Counted from the first letter of the stretch, positions 12,301 to 26,365 are shown. The stretch is DNA of 64,000 bases from Xestospongia bergquistia (GCA_963965975.1 OZ014412.1:8618708-8682707), one strand, 5' to 3'. Translations and numbers: made by a program. The notes: generated from the letters alone by a model not told the origin.

Positions 12301-15300
12301 ATACACCATATTAATTGTATTACTGAGAGAATGTACAATATTAAAACTAATTAGTCTTATTAAAATTTTCCTTATGTATAAAAAGGTTATTCTACTCAGA
12401 GAGTAGCTTTGGTAATTAGAGAGTAATAACTTAATTTGTTGAAATAACCAATCAGTTTTAACATGACATTTAATCACTCAGAGCAAAATAGTTACTATGT
12501 TACTGTTACTAATTAATAATACTATAGTTCATGAATAGATCAATTTACCTTGTAATAGTCCTTTGATGAAAACATTTAAAAGCTTTAGGATGAAAGAATT
12601 CTATCAGTTTTGTATCTCTATCTTCAAGAAGTCCACTGTTCACAGTTCTAGCTTGACCAATAGTGGGTGGGCATGGGAAATCAGAACGCACTTTTTCTAA
12701 TAATTGTTGACCAATACTAGATGGTTCACTGATAGACCATGCTTTACATGCAGACCATAGTTTAATACCACTAGATTGTTTATTGGTTGATACTATCCAT
12801 ATTATATCTGTCCATTGAGTGACTGTTCCTTCTGCTTTATCAAATAATGTTAGATTTTGCAAATTACTACCTTTAGCTTCAATGGAAATAATAGCAGCAT
12901 AAACAGATTGATTACTGGAGTGAGATATAATAGGTACTGTGACAGTAGCTGACCCAGTATTAGCTACATCACTGTCTAGTGTGGTCACTTGTTCTAATGT
13001 AGAGACATCATTAGATATCTGGAAGATGTGTAACTTAATGTCAACAAGTAAATCTGAGGGAGTAATGACATTTTTCAATGGCTTAGTTAGAGATACTGTT
13101 GACCACATTAATGCAATATTATCTCCTACATGTATAAGTAGTTTATTAGAGCTAACATAAACATGATTATCATCTTCAATGCGTCCTACAGATGAGATGA
13201 ATCAAAACATTACTTAAAGTTAAAATCATTACTTACGTGAATAAAATGATGATTCCCTTTCATATTTAAATCCATTATGAAACAGTTGTACATTCACTCT
13301 TCCTATCTTTCTTAGTCTAGGTGTAACACATAATATTTGTCTTTGACTAACATAGACACCATCCACTTTAATACCATCAAATAAACAATACAACTTATCA
13401 GTAGATTTAATATAAGTGGGTCCAGTTAGTATTACTGGTACACCACCTAATATATGACCGTACCATGGATTGAGTTGAAGAGCACCTATTAGTAACAATA
13501 ATAAGAGATAATTAGATTAGATTTATTTGTCTTACCTGTATTGATAATGTTTAGATTCATTCCTGTTAAGTATGTATATCCTTCTGCACTGAAATAATAG
13601 TCTTTCATACTTCCATATCCAATTATACTAAGACCAGCAGTAATATCAGTATGATGTAAAACATGAGGTAGAGTGTCATCAAATTCATGAACTGTTCCAT
13701 ATCCTATAATGTCACCATTATAACCATGAATAGGTTCCCAGTCCCAGTCATAAGGTTTATCATCTAATAGAACATCAGTTGTATTAGTTGTTGCTATTTG
13801 AATGTAATGATGATCAAACCAGTCAATCAATGAAGTGTTCAGTGGTACATAGACCACTTCATTAATGTACTGTTCTATAGGAGGTATCACGCTCAGGGTT
13901 TCATGTACGAATGAAAAGTTATAATAGGAGTCTCTTACATGACCTTCTGAAACAAGTTGAGATACAAGTATTGGTCTATCAGATTCAATGGTACAATAGG
14001 TAACTGGATCAATGTAAGTATTTGTAAAGTTCCAGTCACCAGGAAATGTCATAAATGTGCTATTAATTAACGTATTGTTACAAGTTTGAGTGATAGTAGT
14101 TTCTCCTTCAGAGGCCACAATCTTTGTATAGTGCTGCAGTGATGCTTCACGAAATGGTACAAGGAGGAACTTTTTACCCCAAGTCACTGTAGGAGGGATC
14201 TGCTCTGTAACATAATCACAAAACCACCACCACCACCACCACCGGTCATCTTGTGAGAAGAACACATTCCACCACCATTGTGCATTTGATACTACACCAC
14301 ACTCATGTCCACTGATAACTGATAAAGGTTTATTTGAAATAATTTGAGTACCAGTTAAATCATTTACAGCTCCAATCAGAAGTGTTTGCATCAAATGTAG
14401 TGTAATGGTATAGGTATTGCCAGCATTGATAATAATAGTTGGGTTGCTTGGATTTTGAGGGTCTTCTGGAACCACTATCATCTGTGTAGGTACAATAGTT
14501 ATAGTAGTGTTGTCCTCATTTCCAACTAAAAGAAACAGACTCTGACCTCCCCATAAGCTATCTAAAGATACCACGTAATATTCATATCGTTGTAGTCCCA
14601 TATTGATGTATGGATATGCTAAGTATTCATCATTGAGGTCATAGTCCACAGACATCACAACAACTGATATAGGAGTGTTGTCATCATTAGAATATATATG
14701 AATTCCTTTGAATCGTTCTGAATAATTTCCATGACGTGGTTCAACATTATCAGGTAGTATTACAAGAGCAGGACTATCAACAGATACATTACCAGTGTAG
14801 TACCAACCTGTACTATTGTGGTTCCACCCAATACCTAACTCTACTGTGAAGTTAACTGGTTGGATTGATAGTGTAGTAATGGTGAGTTCTCTTGTATAGT
14901 ACCAGTATGACCTTAGTATACCAATATAGAAATGAACTCCATATGTAGAAAGCTGACCATTGGTTATCTTAGGAAAATACACAGATATAACTGTTGAAGA
15001 AAATAATGTTATATTACTTGGTTACTAATTTTTAATTCTGACTTACTTGTCACTTCATTCTTACAAGATTCTCCTATAAATCCAGGTAAACAATGACAGC
15101 TATAACTCCTACCATGAGGTTGACATGTACCACCATTACAAGGGTTAGGATCACAGGGTGTATGAACTAATAACAATTAGTAAATTTAGTTTACTCATAA
15201 TAACAGTGAATCCTTACCAGTAGTATTACAACTGTCTCCTTCATATCCTTCTTCACAAGCACACATATTAGCATCCACACAAGAACCATGAACACATGAT

Positions 15301-18300
15301 GCATTACATGTAACTAATGTTCAATGTTGAAAAGAAGCCATAAATAATTAACTTACTTCTTTGCTTTTGTTCACAAAATTCTCCAGTAAAGCCAGGTAGA
15401 CATGTACAGATGTAATTTCCAGCATGATATTGACATGTACCATTATTGTTACAAACATTTTCATCACATGTTGAGTAAACTATAATATTAATACAAGTAG
15501 TTTATCTATTGAATTATGTAACTGTATCATTCATTACCTATGATATCACAAGTGTCTCCTTTATAGCCTTCTCCACAAGCACACACATTAGTATCCACAC
15601 AAGCACCATGAACACAGGATGGATTACAACTTACTATAAATGAGAGAGAAGAAGTAGAGTGAGTAAGTGTTAATTACTTACTTGGTTTGGATAAATTAAC
15701 TAGTTGTTTAAGTTCCTGTCCTCCTCGATATGTAGCCTCTCCAATCTTGATTCTTCCAGTAGTTGCTATATCAAACTTACAGAACACATCGTCTCCACAA
15801 ATATCACTAGCTTTTTTTTCCAGAGCAGTATCAGAAAAGGAAGGTTCATACACAGGAATGAATGATGGAAAATAGTATGTAGACCAGTGTTGTCCAAAAT
15901 GATAAGTAAACAAACTCTCACTAGGATTATCAATGATCCCTAAATGAAATTTAGAACTATTGGAAATTTCTAACTAGCATACACTTACATGTAATTCCAA
16001 ACTTTTCATGTATCTCTTGTATAGTAGAGTTTAATGATAATATCATTCCATTTCCCCTTGGAGTAAAGTCATCTGTCTTATTACCATTATATGTACCCAT
16101 TAATCCTTGAGTTTTGCTTTGATAACTCTCAGGGAGGCTAACAATAAGGACAGATATAAAACCATTTTGTTCTTGTACTTGTAGAAATGCACCACTTGAG
16201 AATGTAGCACTGAGTGTATTGTTACCAGATTTAATGATGGTAACATTTTCAAAGTATTGAATTTTTAATTCATCAAAGTTAGCTCTTTCTCCATCAATAA
16301 GAGTAATCACAGAAGTGATATTGTCAACTGTTTCTATTTCAAACTGAACTGTACTTGAACTCTCTTCTTTGGCTACACAAGCTGAGAAGACAGTAGCATC
16401 TGCAACACTTCCCAATGAAGTTTTAACTTCAATCATTCTTCCTTGTAGTGTAAATGATTCATCATTTGTCTCAATGAGAACAAACTCTCCCTTTCCATTA
16501 AATGTGTACTTGTGAAGATCAAGAGTCACAATATGTGGATCACCAATTATGATAGCTAACGAATGACAAATTATAAATTACACAAGAAATCAAGTATTAA
16601 TCTTACAAATTGAAACCACACTGGCAAACATTGTTATCCATGAACTATATTCTACAATACTGTTAATATGATACATACTCACCAGGTATTGGAGGATTAT
16701 AAGCTGTTCCATTATCTGAAGGACGTCTTTCATAGTAAATATTACAACTAGTTAGTGTTCCTTTACAACAGAAGATATATGGTAGGATATCTTCAAATTG
16801 ATGGCTGATCAAGTTACTCAAGTAATTCAATCTAGTACTACCAACTGTAGATACTTTATCTACTGATCCTCCACCTGGTGGTCCCACAATTAGAATACCA
16901 TCTCTACCATAGCAACATTCATTACCTGCTCCTTCATTAGTCCTACAAATGTACATAATTATATCAATAATATAACATGTGTATATAATATAGTACACAG
17001 ATCATTGTATTGTAGCTGTATAGCTATTTTTCAAATATAAGCTACATGTGAATACTATAATATATCAGTTTGTTATTATAGATTAGTGTGACTCATTAGT
17101 TATGTAGTAGTAAATAAGATATATAAACAGATCTATAATGTATATACTCACATAATGGTTTCCTCATCTATTTAGTTCATCATCTATACTAATGACTTTA
17201 TCATTGTTTATTAAATTCTAAAATTAAACATAGATTCTAATTAAATTAAATTCCTTATGTGGCTGTATACTAGTATATTAAATGTATAAACATTACATCT
17301 AATGATTATTCTTAGTAAGGACTTGCATATACCTAGTTGAAGTGTGTCAACAAGTCTATTCATACACATCTCTAGTAAATCCATGTTTCCAAAACTCAAT
17401 AAATGTATTCAAAAACCTGCTAATATACAGTACCATATATAAAGTCATATTCATGTATGAAATTCATATAATGAATGTATATGTTTAAGTGATATATCAC
17501 TTTTAGCAGTACTATAGAGTGTAATAGCAGTAACAATGAACTACATGCTAAAAATCAAACCATTTTACATACAGCAACTACTCTACATAGACTGTTAACT
17601 TATATAATATTACTAGCTATATCTACCTACATCATATGTTGCTTGAATAAACAATTTACTAGAAGACAGGATATCTACTGTTGTATATATTAACTGTTGA
17701 CTTACATTACTATCCACATCATATGTTGTTTGAATAAACGATTTATTAGTACAGAATATTCAGACCATGTGATGTGGTTAGAGATTGCTTATTATTTAAA
17801 AAGTTATTTTATTATTAATTTCACCCACTTTGTATAATATATGGTAAACCACTTAACCAGAATATACAGGCAGTTTCCTATGAAGTACCTCTAGTAGTTA
17901 CAAAACTATTTAGTTTATTCATTAATATTCGGTGGAATATTGTCTAGCTAAGAAAGCTAAGAAGCTTAATATTAATGTACAATTGTAGTCATAAACTAAA
18001 TGATTATATGATACATATCCTATTAAAACTGGACAATTGTTTTAACCAAGTTATTACTAAATACAATGCCACTCTAAGTAGAATGCCTATCATAAATAGC
18101 TAAATCTTGTGAATTACAAACTAATTTTTATTAACAAATTTATATGCAATGTTTATTTAACACTAACCACAATACACCATATTAATTGTATTACTGAGAG
18201 AATGTACAATATTAAAACTAATTAGTCTTATTAAAATTTTCCTTATGTATAAAAAGGTTATTCTACTCAGAGAGTAGCTTTGGTAATTAGAGAGTAATAA

Positions 18301-20952
18301 CTTAATTTGTTGAAATAACCAATCAGTTTTAACATGACATTTAATCACTCAGAGCAAAATAGTTACTATGTTACTGTTACTAATTAATAATACTATAGTT
18401 CATGAATAGATCAATTTACCTTGTAATAGTCCTTTGATGAAAACATTTAAAAGCTTTAGGATGAAAGAATTCTATCAGTTTTGTATCTCTATCTTCAAGA
18501 AGTCCACTGTTCACAGTTCTAGCTTGACCAATAGTGGGTGGGCATGGGAAATCAGAACGCACTTTTTCTAATAGTTGTTGACCAATACTAGATGGTTCAT
18601 TGATAGACCATGTTTTACATGCAGACCATAGTTTAATACCACTAGATTGTTTATTGGTTGATACTATCCATATTATATCTGTCCATTGAGTGACTGTTCC
18701 TTCTGCTTTATCAAATAATGTTAGATTTTGCAAATTACTACCTTTAGCTTCAATGGAAATAATAGCAGCATAAACAGATTGATTACTGGAGTGAGATATA
18801 ATAGGTACTGTGACAGTAGCTGACCCAGTATTAGCTACATCACTGTCTAGTGTGGTCACTTGTTCTAATGTAGAGACATTATTGGATATCTGGAAGATGT
18901 GTAACTTAATGTCAACAAGTAAATCTGAGGGAGTAATGACATTTTTCAATGGCTTAGTTAGAGATACTGTTGACCACATTAATGCAATATTATCTCCTAC
19001 ATGTATAAGTAGTTTATTAGAGCTAACATAAACATGATTATCATCTTCAATGCGTCCTACAGATGAGATGAATCAAAACATTACTTAAAGTTAAAATCAT
19101 TACTTACGTGAATAAAATGATGATTCCCTTTCATATTTAAATCCATTATGAAACAGTTGTACATTCACTCTTCCTATCTTTCTTAGTCTAGGTGTAACAC
19201 ATAATACTTGTCTTTGACTAACATAGACACCATCCACTTTAATACCATCAAATAAACAATACAACTTATCAGTAGATTTAATATAAGTGGGTCCAGTTAG
19301 TATTACTGGCACACCACCTAATATATGACCGTACCATGGATTGAGTTGAAGAGCACCTATTAGTAAAAATAATAAGAGATAATTAGATTAGATTTATTTG
19401 TCTTACCTGTATTGATAATGTTTAGATTCATTCCTGTTAAGTATGTATATCCTTCTGCACTGAAATAATAGTCTTTCATACTTCCATATCCAATTATACT
19501 AAGACCAGCAGTAATATCAGTATGATGTAAAACATGAGGTAGAGTGTCATCAAATTCATGAACTGTTCCATATCCTATAATGTCACCATTATAACCATGA
19601 ATAGGTTCCCAGTCCCAGTCATAAGGTTTATCATCTAATAGAACATCAGTTGTATTAGTTGTTGCTATTTGAATGTAATGATGATCAAACCAGTCAATCA
19701 ATGAAGTGTTCAGTGGTACATAGACCACTTCATTAATGTACTGTTCTATAGGAGGTATCACGCTCAGGGTTTCATGTACGAATGAAAAGTTATAATAGGA
19801 GTCTCTTACATGACCTTCTGAAACAAGTTGAGATACAAGTATTGGTTTATCAGATTCAATGGTACAATAGGTAACTGGATCAATGTAAGTATTTGTAAAG
19901 TTCCAGTCACCAGGAAATGTCATAAATGTGCTATTAATTAACGTATTGTTACAAGTTTGAGTGATAGTAGTTTCTCCTTCAGAGGCCACAATCTTTGTAT
20001 AGTGCTGCAGTGATGCTTCACGAAATGGTACAAGGAGGAACTTTTTACCCCAAGTCACTGTAGGAGGGATCTGCTCTGTAACATAATCACAAAACCACCA
20101 CCACCACCACCACCGGTCATCTTGTGAGAAGAACACATTCCACCACCATTGTGCATTTGATACTACACCACACTCATGTCCACTGATAACTGATAAAGGT
20201 TTATTTGAAATAATTTGAGTACCAGTTAAATCATTTACAGCTCCAATCAGAAGTGTTTGCATCAAATGTAGTGTAATGGTATAGGTATTGCCAGCATTGA
20301 TAATAATAGTTGGGTTGCTTGGATTTTGAGGGTCTTCTGGAACCACTATCATCTGTGTAGGTACAATAGTTATAGTAGTGTTGTCCTCATTTCCAACTAA
20401 AAGAAACAGACTCTGACCTCCCCATAAGCTATCTAAAGATACCACGTAATATTCATATCGTTGTAGTCCCATATTGATGTATGGATATGCTAAGTATTCA
20501 GCATTGTGGTCATAGTCCACAGACATCACAACAACTGATATAGGAGTGTTGTCATCATTAGAATATATATGAATTCCTTTGAATCGTTCTGAATAATTTC
20601 CATGACGTGGTTCAACATTATGAGGTAGTATTACAATAGCAGGACTATTAACAGATACATTACCAGTGTAGTACCAACCTGTACTATTGTGGTTCCACCC
20701 AATACCTAACTCTACTGTGAAGGTAACTGGTTGGACTGATAATGTAGTTATAGTGAGTTCTCTTGTATAGTGCCAAAATGACCTCAGTATACTAACATAG
20801 AAATGAACTCCATATGTAGAAAGCTGACCATTGGTTATCTTAGAAGAATATAAAGAAATCACTGTTGGAGAAAATAATGTTATATCACTTGATTACTAGT
20901 TAGTTATCAACTTACAGACTGAAGCTAATAGAACAGTGTAGACTAGCTTCAT
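9385..20952 (-). CDS. Fused double IgGFc/TIG/AMOP/VWD/EGF protein, no TM anchor
   Basis: Nineteen exons keep one frame (about 2460 aa): 20916-20952, 19407-20861, 19108-19356, 18420-19056, 16683-16942, 15989-16555, 15682-15939, 15538-15633, 15357-15479, 15218-15313, 15047-15166, then 13536-14990, 13237-13485, 12549-13185, 10500-10759, 9800-10366, 9493-9750 and 9385-9443 (plus the first-copy order as listed). The first copy gives signal peptide [12 protein letters not shown], IgGFc-binding domain, TIG, AMOP (two exons), VWD (GDPHIVTLD), CGDD module and four EGFs. After EGF4 the donor at 15046 opens a 56-nt intron whose 3' half is the family's intron 1, joining a second IgGFc exon in the same phase 1. 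The second copy repeats TIG to CGDD. Its EGF1 is joined out of frame to the old transmembrane exon, ending in [12 protein letters not shown]. Likely an extracellular recognition or adhesion protein. It could instead be transcribed as two units, but the second copy has no promoter or signal exon. Confidence 0.75.
14222..14245 (-). repeat. Coding CCA/TGG triplet repeat (six Trp)
   Basis: Plus-strand (CCA)n inside the second IgGFc exon of the fused gene. On the coding strand it is (TGG)6, giving [14 protein letters not shown]. Same tract in the first copy at 20094-20114. Confidence 0.9.
20094..20116 (-). repeat. Coding CCA/TGG triplet repeat (six Trp), first copy
   Basis: Same hexa-tryptophan tract as at 14222, in the variable loop just before the conserved [16 protein letters not shown] motif. 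Confidence 0.9.
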
Positions 20953-21010
20953 TTTGATTTTTCTCTCCTCCAATATGGACAAACAAGTCCACTCTTATAA
21001 ATACAGTAGT
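20953..21010 (-). promoter_or_regulatory. TATA promoter of fused gene
   Basis: Reverse strand carries TATTTATAAG (about 20994-21003) followed by TTTGTCCATATTGGA and the ATG at 20952, so the 5' UTR would be very short. The block is shared with promoters at 31649, 44108, 56417 and 62981. The CBS stop codon is only about 450 nt upstream. Confidence 0.6.
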
Positions 21011-21499
21011 AGTTTTTCAATGGCTTCAGTGATATCACTAAACCACATTACAGGATAACATACTTAACAGTACATTAGTAATAATGTACTCATAGTAAGT
21101 TATTAATATAGTGCTAATATAATGTTGATTGTTTATCAAAATAAATATTACAATAACATTATATAAGTGGTCTAGAGTAATTTATAAGTTGATTTTTGAC
21201 AAATAATAAACTGTAAATCAATTTTAGTTGATTATTCAAATGATAAATAACAAAATTCAAATCAATCTACATAAAGTCTAATATAATAGAACTAACTACA
21301 ATATATAGTGTACTGGTATTATATGTCAAAGTACATGTTAACTAGTTTGATTATATAGTCCTCTCCCTCAATAGAGTAACTAAAATCTAATTGTGTTCTT
21401 GTGGTTCATTTTGAATTATAGTTGAGAAGATCAATACGAATGACTATACAATGTATATATGTATATATTGTGTTTTTTAATAACTTCTCTCTAGTAACT

Positions 21500-21502
<3 letters not shown>

Positions 21503-21538
<36 letters not shown>
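21503..21538. repeat. (GA)n microsatellite
   Basis: On the minus strand it is a (CT)n tract directly before the TTATAG acceptor of the last CBS exon, so it serves as the polypyrimidine tract. Confidence 0.85.
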
Positions 21539-21539
<1 letters not shown>

Positions 21540-22282
21540 CAATTGTCATTTATGATACAAGTGGTATTAATACCTCATATCATAAACACTTACTTCGACG
21601 TTCTATCCTAGTAATTACAGCAAAGTGATCATGATTGAGAACACAAGAGAGATGACCCAATGGAATACCAATATCCAACTATGAGAATTATATCTATCAT
21701 TACAATTCTAATAATATTAACTGACCATTTCAAATTGTTTGTAGAGGACTTTATTAACTGCATCTGAGGACTTTACAGTACCTTTTAACATTTTGGATGT
21801 CATATTAGTCAGTGTGACTACACCCTCTACTTCACTATTAATTGACAGAGAAAATTAGTATATAACAAACAGTTATGTACTGATTTCACTATAACACTAT
21901 ACTATAATATAATATGACCTATATGTATATAAATTATATATTACTATTACATGTATTGTACATGTATAGTTGTCTTAATTAGTCTTGTTATGAGGTCACT
22001 TTATTATTGGTAGTAAATATAATATATCACATTTATAATATATGTATATATGATATTATTATTAAATAGTGAGTGTGATATATACCCATTCTTGTCTACT
22101 ACTGGCATTTGATCAATAGCTTCAGATCCTAATATCTTAAGAGTATCACTACAATACACATCAGATTGAACTGTTATTGGAGGAGATATTTCTAGAACAC
22201 TTATAGGTTGTTTCCACCACCTAACAGAGAGAAGAAAATGTATTGGACAATATAATAGCCAGTCAATAAAATATACTATTAC

Positions 22283-22385
22283 CATTTATCTTTATCAGAT
22301 ACAGATGACTCCATATATCCTTTATCAACCATCCAAGGAGATAAAGGAGGAGATTTCTAGGACACTTATAGGTTGTTTCCACTAC
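22283..22385 (-). pseudogene. Hybrid duplicate of two CBS exons
   Basis: The start copies the WWWKQP exon (here GTAGTGGAAACAACC after a TTAG acceptor). It then jumps to the WMVDKGYMES exon and ends in the same AAATG/GTAATAG donor. It lies inside the intron between the two genuine exons and looks like tandem duplication with internal deletion. It is probably skipped. Confidence 0.7.
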
Positions 22386-22983
22386 CTAACAAAGAGAATG
22401 AAGTGTATTAGACAAGGTATAGCCAGTCAATAAAATATACTATTACCATTTATCTTTATCTGACTCCATATATCCTTTATCAACCATCCAATCATCATTG
22501 ATAAATTTAGTACTATCATAATACAAACACCAATGTTATGATAAAATATTACCAGTAATAACATTAATAGACAAAAGTCTATCATATCTACTAATACATA
22601 TGTATGTACATGTATTATATAATATACTGTGACATATAATTTCTGACAGAGTCTATTAAAAGAACTACACAACGTTGTCCTTTTTGTAACTTCTGAGCAG
22701 CTTTTACAGCTGCAGCCACAGTACTACCACTAGAACCACCTACATGTGAGGAGGAGGAATACATTAAGACTACTTCTAAAGTTTATGAGCTCATAGTTAC
22801 TAAATTTAAGGTTACATTACTTTATTTAAGAGCATACATCTACTTACCACACAATAATCCTTCTTCTTTGATAAGTTGTTGAGCAAAGTCAAAACTTTCA
22901 GCATCTCCTGTTTTATACCATTTATCAACAACTGATCTATCAAGGACAGTGGGTATAAAATCATAACCAATACCTTCCACCTA

Positions 22984-23097
22984 AGAGAGAGAGAGACAGA
23001 GAGACAGAGACAGAGACAGAGACAGAGACAGAGAGACAGAGAGAGACAGAGAGAGAAGAGACAGAGAGAGAGAGAGAGAGACAGAGAGAGAAGTAAG
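22984..23097. repeat. (GAGACA)n/(GA)n microsatellite filling a CBS intron
   Basis: Nearly the whole 141-nt intron 22981-23121 is this repeat. On the coding strand it is a long CTCTGT tract ending at the CTTAG acceptor of the VEGIGYDF exon. Confidence 0.85.
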
Positions 23098-23447
23098 TAG
23101 ACAGTGAAAGTACTCAATTACCTGATAAACAGTAACTGATGTCTCATTTAATTCTTCAGGTTCAGCTAATATAGAGCCTATAGGATCTACACCAATAAAC
23201 TAGTGATAAATGATAGAGGACTTTTTAATAAATTATACTTTTTACCTTAACATTTGGCATCTTCTCTTTCATTTTCCTCCCAATACCAGTAACAGTACCA
23301 CCTGTACCAGCACCAATAACTACCATATCAAGTTGACCTGTAGACAAAGAGATACATGCGTATATTCGTAATATTTTTACAAAGAAATACATATAGAGAT
23401 ACAGTCAGAATGATAGACAAACAGATAATGATAATATTCTAATTTAC

Positions 23448-23618
23448 CATTGCACTGGTTAATAATTTCCTCAGCAATACTGTCATAGTGAGCTAATGGG
23501 TTACCATGGTGACGATACTGTAAAAATACACATGGCTAGAGCGTTTGGTATGAACCTGATCAAAGTATGCGAGTTTGGTATCTCTTTTTTAACCTCCAAG
23601 CAACTCCAATATGAGATT
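23448..23618 (-). pseudogene. Duplicated CBS exon pair, first one frameshifted
   Basis: 23556-23618 copies the SHIGVAWRL exon with two bases missing (63 against 65 nt; one lost from the A-run), so it cannot be used in frame. 23448-23517 copies the NPLAHYD exon ([17 protein letters not shown]) and is intact, with the same length and phase as 24054-24123. The two NPLAHYD exons could be alternatives. Confidence 0.75.
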
Positions 23619-23788
23619 CTATACTCAATATGAGATAATAATAGTAAATACAATATTACATAAATTCAAATATAATATTACAGATAAAATTAGCAAACAG
23701 AATTTCTTTTAAAATGGCCACAATTTATAATATTATACATGTACATCTATATGATACAACTCATTACTTCTGTTGTTTTCACTCTGAG

Positions 23789-23858
23789 GTATATGTACTA
23801 AAGGCTCTGGGAGCAGAGATAGTTCGTACACCAACCACAGCTGCTTTTAATTCAGCAG
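23789..23858 (+). pseudogene. Inverted duplicate of a CBS exon
   Basis: The plus strand encodes VLKALGAEIVRTPTTAAFNS with flanking AG and GT as in the minus-strand exon 24594-24663. It is open and 70 nt long like its partner but opposite in orientation to the gene, so it cannot join the CBS transcript. Confidence 0.8.
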
Positions 23859-23934
23859 GTCAGGAAATCAATATAACATATAACATAAGTTAATATATTA
23901 ATATAATATATAATATAAGTTCATATATGAACTG

Positions 23935-23935
<1 letters not shown>

Positions 23936-23965
<30 letters not shown>

Positions 23966-23985
23966 AAGATACAGAGACAGAGAGA
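23936..23985. repeat. (GA)n-rich microsatellite
   Basis: Imperfect gagagaga/gagata tract in a CBS intron. A similar tract is at 25086-25120. Confidence 0.8.
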
Positions 23986-24268
23986 TAACATAGATAGATA
24001 GATGGACAGAATGATAGACAAACAGATCATAATAATATTCTAACATAATCTACCATTGCACTGGTTAATAATTTCCTCAGCAGTACCATCATAGTGAGCT
24101 AATGGGTTACCACGGTGACGATACTGTAAAATACACATGTATATTTAATACACAATACAGTTAATGTATATTTAGTTGTGAAGTTATTAAAGTTTATATA
24201 AGAAGACGTTATATGTACTACAAACATAGAACATAGATACAGAAGTACAATAACCAATTCAATAGCTA

Positions 24269-24490
<222 letters not shown>

Positions 24491-24889
24491 TTACAAAAAG
24501 TAGCAATTGTGTCAAATTAAAAGCATCAATTTTTTCTACTATACAGTACATTAATACTTAATATGGTCTGTAGAAATATAGTGATTTCCTGACCTGCTGA
24601 ATTAAAAGCAGTTGTGGTTGGTATATGAACTATCTCTGCTCCCAGAGCCTTTAGTACATATACCTCAGAGTGAAAACAACAGAAGTAATGAGTTGTATCA
24701 TATACATGTAAATTTATATGTAAATATGTAGTACATGTGTACTACATATACATATACATATACATGTACATGTATATGTAACTACCTTTTCATTACTCTT
24801 TTTCTCTGGCATTACTACAATATAGTGATAACCTTTGATACAATACAGAGATACCCTTTGAAATTTGCTGCTAAAGCTAACCCAATACT

Positions 24890-25087
24890 TATAAAATTAA
24901 GAAATTATCACTAGACATATATGTGACTATTAATATAAGTCTATATGCATTACTATAAATAGCATGTTACTATTTATAGAAAAGGACAAATTTTGACCTT
25001 ATAAGGAGGTCAGACATTTGTGTTATTGGTGTACACAAAGATTGACATTTGACATTGGAGTATATAGACTGCACTTTTAGAACTGGA

Positions 25088-25118
<31 letters not shown>

Positions 25119-26365
25119 GGAAGATAATATAGGTTAATTTACCTTATTTTACTAATCAAAATATTTATTTCCATCTTTAAAATGTTCCATCATTGTTCTT
25201 TCATTATCCATCTTGCATAAAAGAAAGCATATTAAAAACCCCAATTAATAACAATGGATGCATATTAAATTGTATGGATATATAAATATTCCAATGGATA
25301 TATTGTACATGTATCAAACATGGTAATGGATCTATGACATAGTAATAAATCTAATCAATAAATAAAACAATGGATGATTATTTAATCTATATCATTTGGT
25401 TTGAATTTACAGATTCATTTTTAACCCTAACTTTGCTTATATTGTTTGCTAAATAGTCAATTTAAATATTATTAGATTCTCTCTTTCTTATTATACTATA
25501 TACAAGAAGTGATTGGTATTTTCTAAGTTTTCATTTTGACAACTCTCCATATAATTATGTGTATAATCTCCCATAATAAATCTATCTATCTTCAAAGTTA
25601 AAATAAAGTACAAGCTTACTTTGCTACTTCCACACATTTCGTCTCCTTCCATTGTACACCCACACATCTGATAACACTAGCATCATAAGTCCCATTGTGT
25701 GTCTCTTTATAATACTATCACCAATATTAACTTGATGAGAGAGGACAGGTTTTACATATGTGGGTATTTCCCCTTGTCCCGTGTGAACAGTGACTAATAC
25801 TTTTGGTACCTTTTGGTATCTGAGTATCTATATCTGATGTGCTTCTTCTCGGCAGTGAGGATATTTTCATAGGTTTGATTGGAAGGGAGGTCCCACCAGC
25901 AGTAAGTGCTTGTGTTGTTGGCCTTTTAGTTTTCTCTCTGGGGAGGTGTGTTTTATCTGATGATAAACGAAGTGTTCTGTCATGTCCGAGATCATAGAGA
26001 ATACAAACATTGGAATCTAATACTCAATTATTGAAAACTTGTGATTCTGAAAAATATACAAAATTATAGAATGAGGTACTTATTTACTTTTCTTTTTAAC
26101 CATCCATTTGTACACTACATGTATCCATCTATCCAATACCCATTCACTCATCTATCTATCCATCCATTTTTCCATGTATCCATCCACACACCAATAAGCT
26201 GTTCGTGTACTCATCATTTTATTTACCAATTGATTTATTCAACTATCTGTCCATTAATTCATGTATCTATCCATAAATCCATCCATTTAACTAGGTGGGT
26301 TCTCTTAGCAACAAACTCAAAGAGAAGGAGAAATAACTCTCAAAACTACATATAACTTCATATGA
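24890..26365. other. Region upstream of CBS; no gene assigned
   Basis: I searched it for the missing CBS N-terminal exons and found none. It holds a (GA)n tract (25086-25120) and a degenerate ATCC-rich simple repeat (26100-26290) whose translation is only low-complexity His/Ser/Ile. Confidence 0.5.

Larger units (their letters stand above)
9385..20861. repeat. Recent tandem duplication, about 6 kb period
   Basis: 9493-14990 and 15682-20861 are near-identical, introns included, with all corresponding exons the same length. The long AMOP intron differs: 10760-12548 (1789 nt) against 16943-18419 (1477 nt). Divergence is far lower than to the 37.5-44.1 kb gene, so this is the youngest duplication in the window. 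Confidence 0.85.

Noticed and set aside
22812-23117. Minus-strand Leu/Ser/Cys-rich frame
   Set aside because: It reads the (CTCTGT)n intron repeat and the CBS exon out of frame.
26041-26355. Plus-strand frame rich in His/Ile/Ser
   Set aside because: Translation of a degenerate ATCC simple repeat; low complexity.
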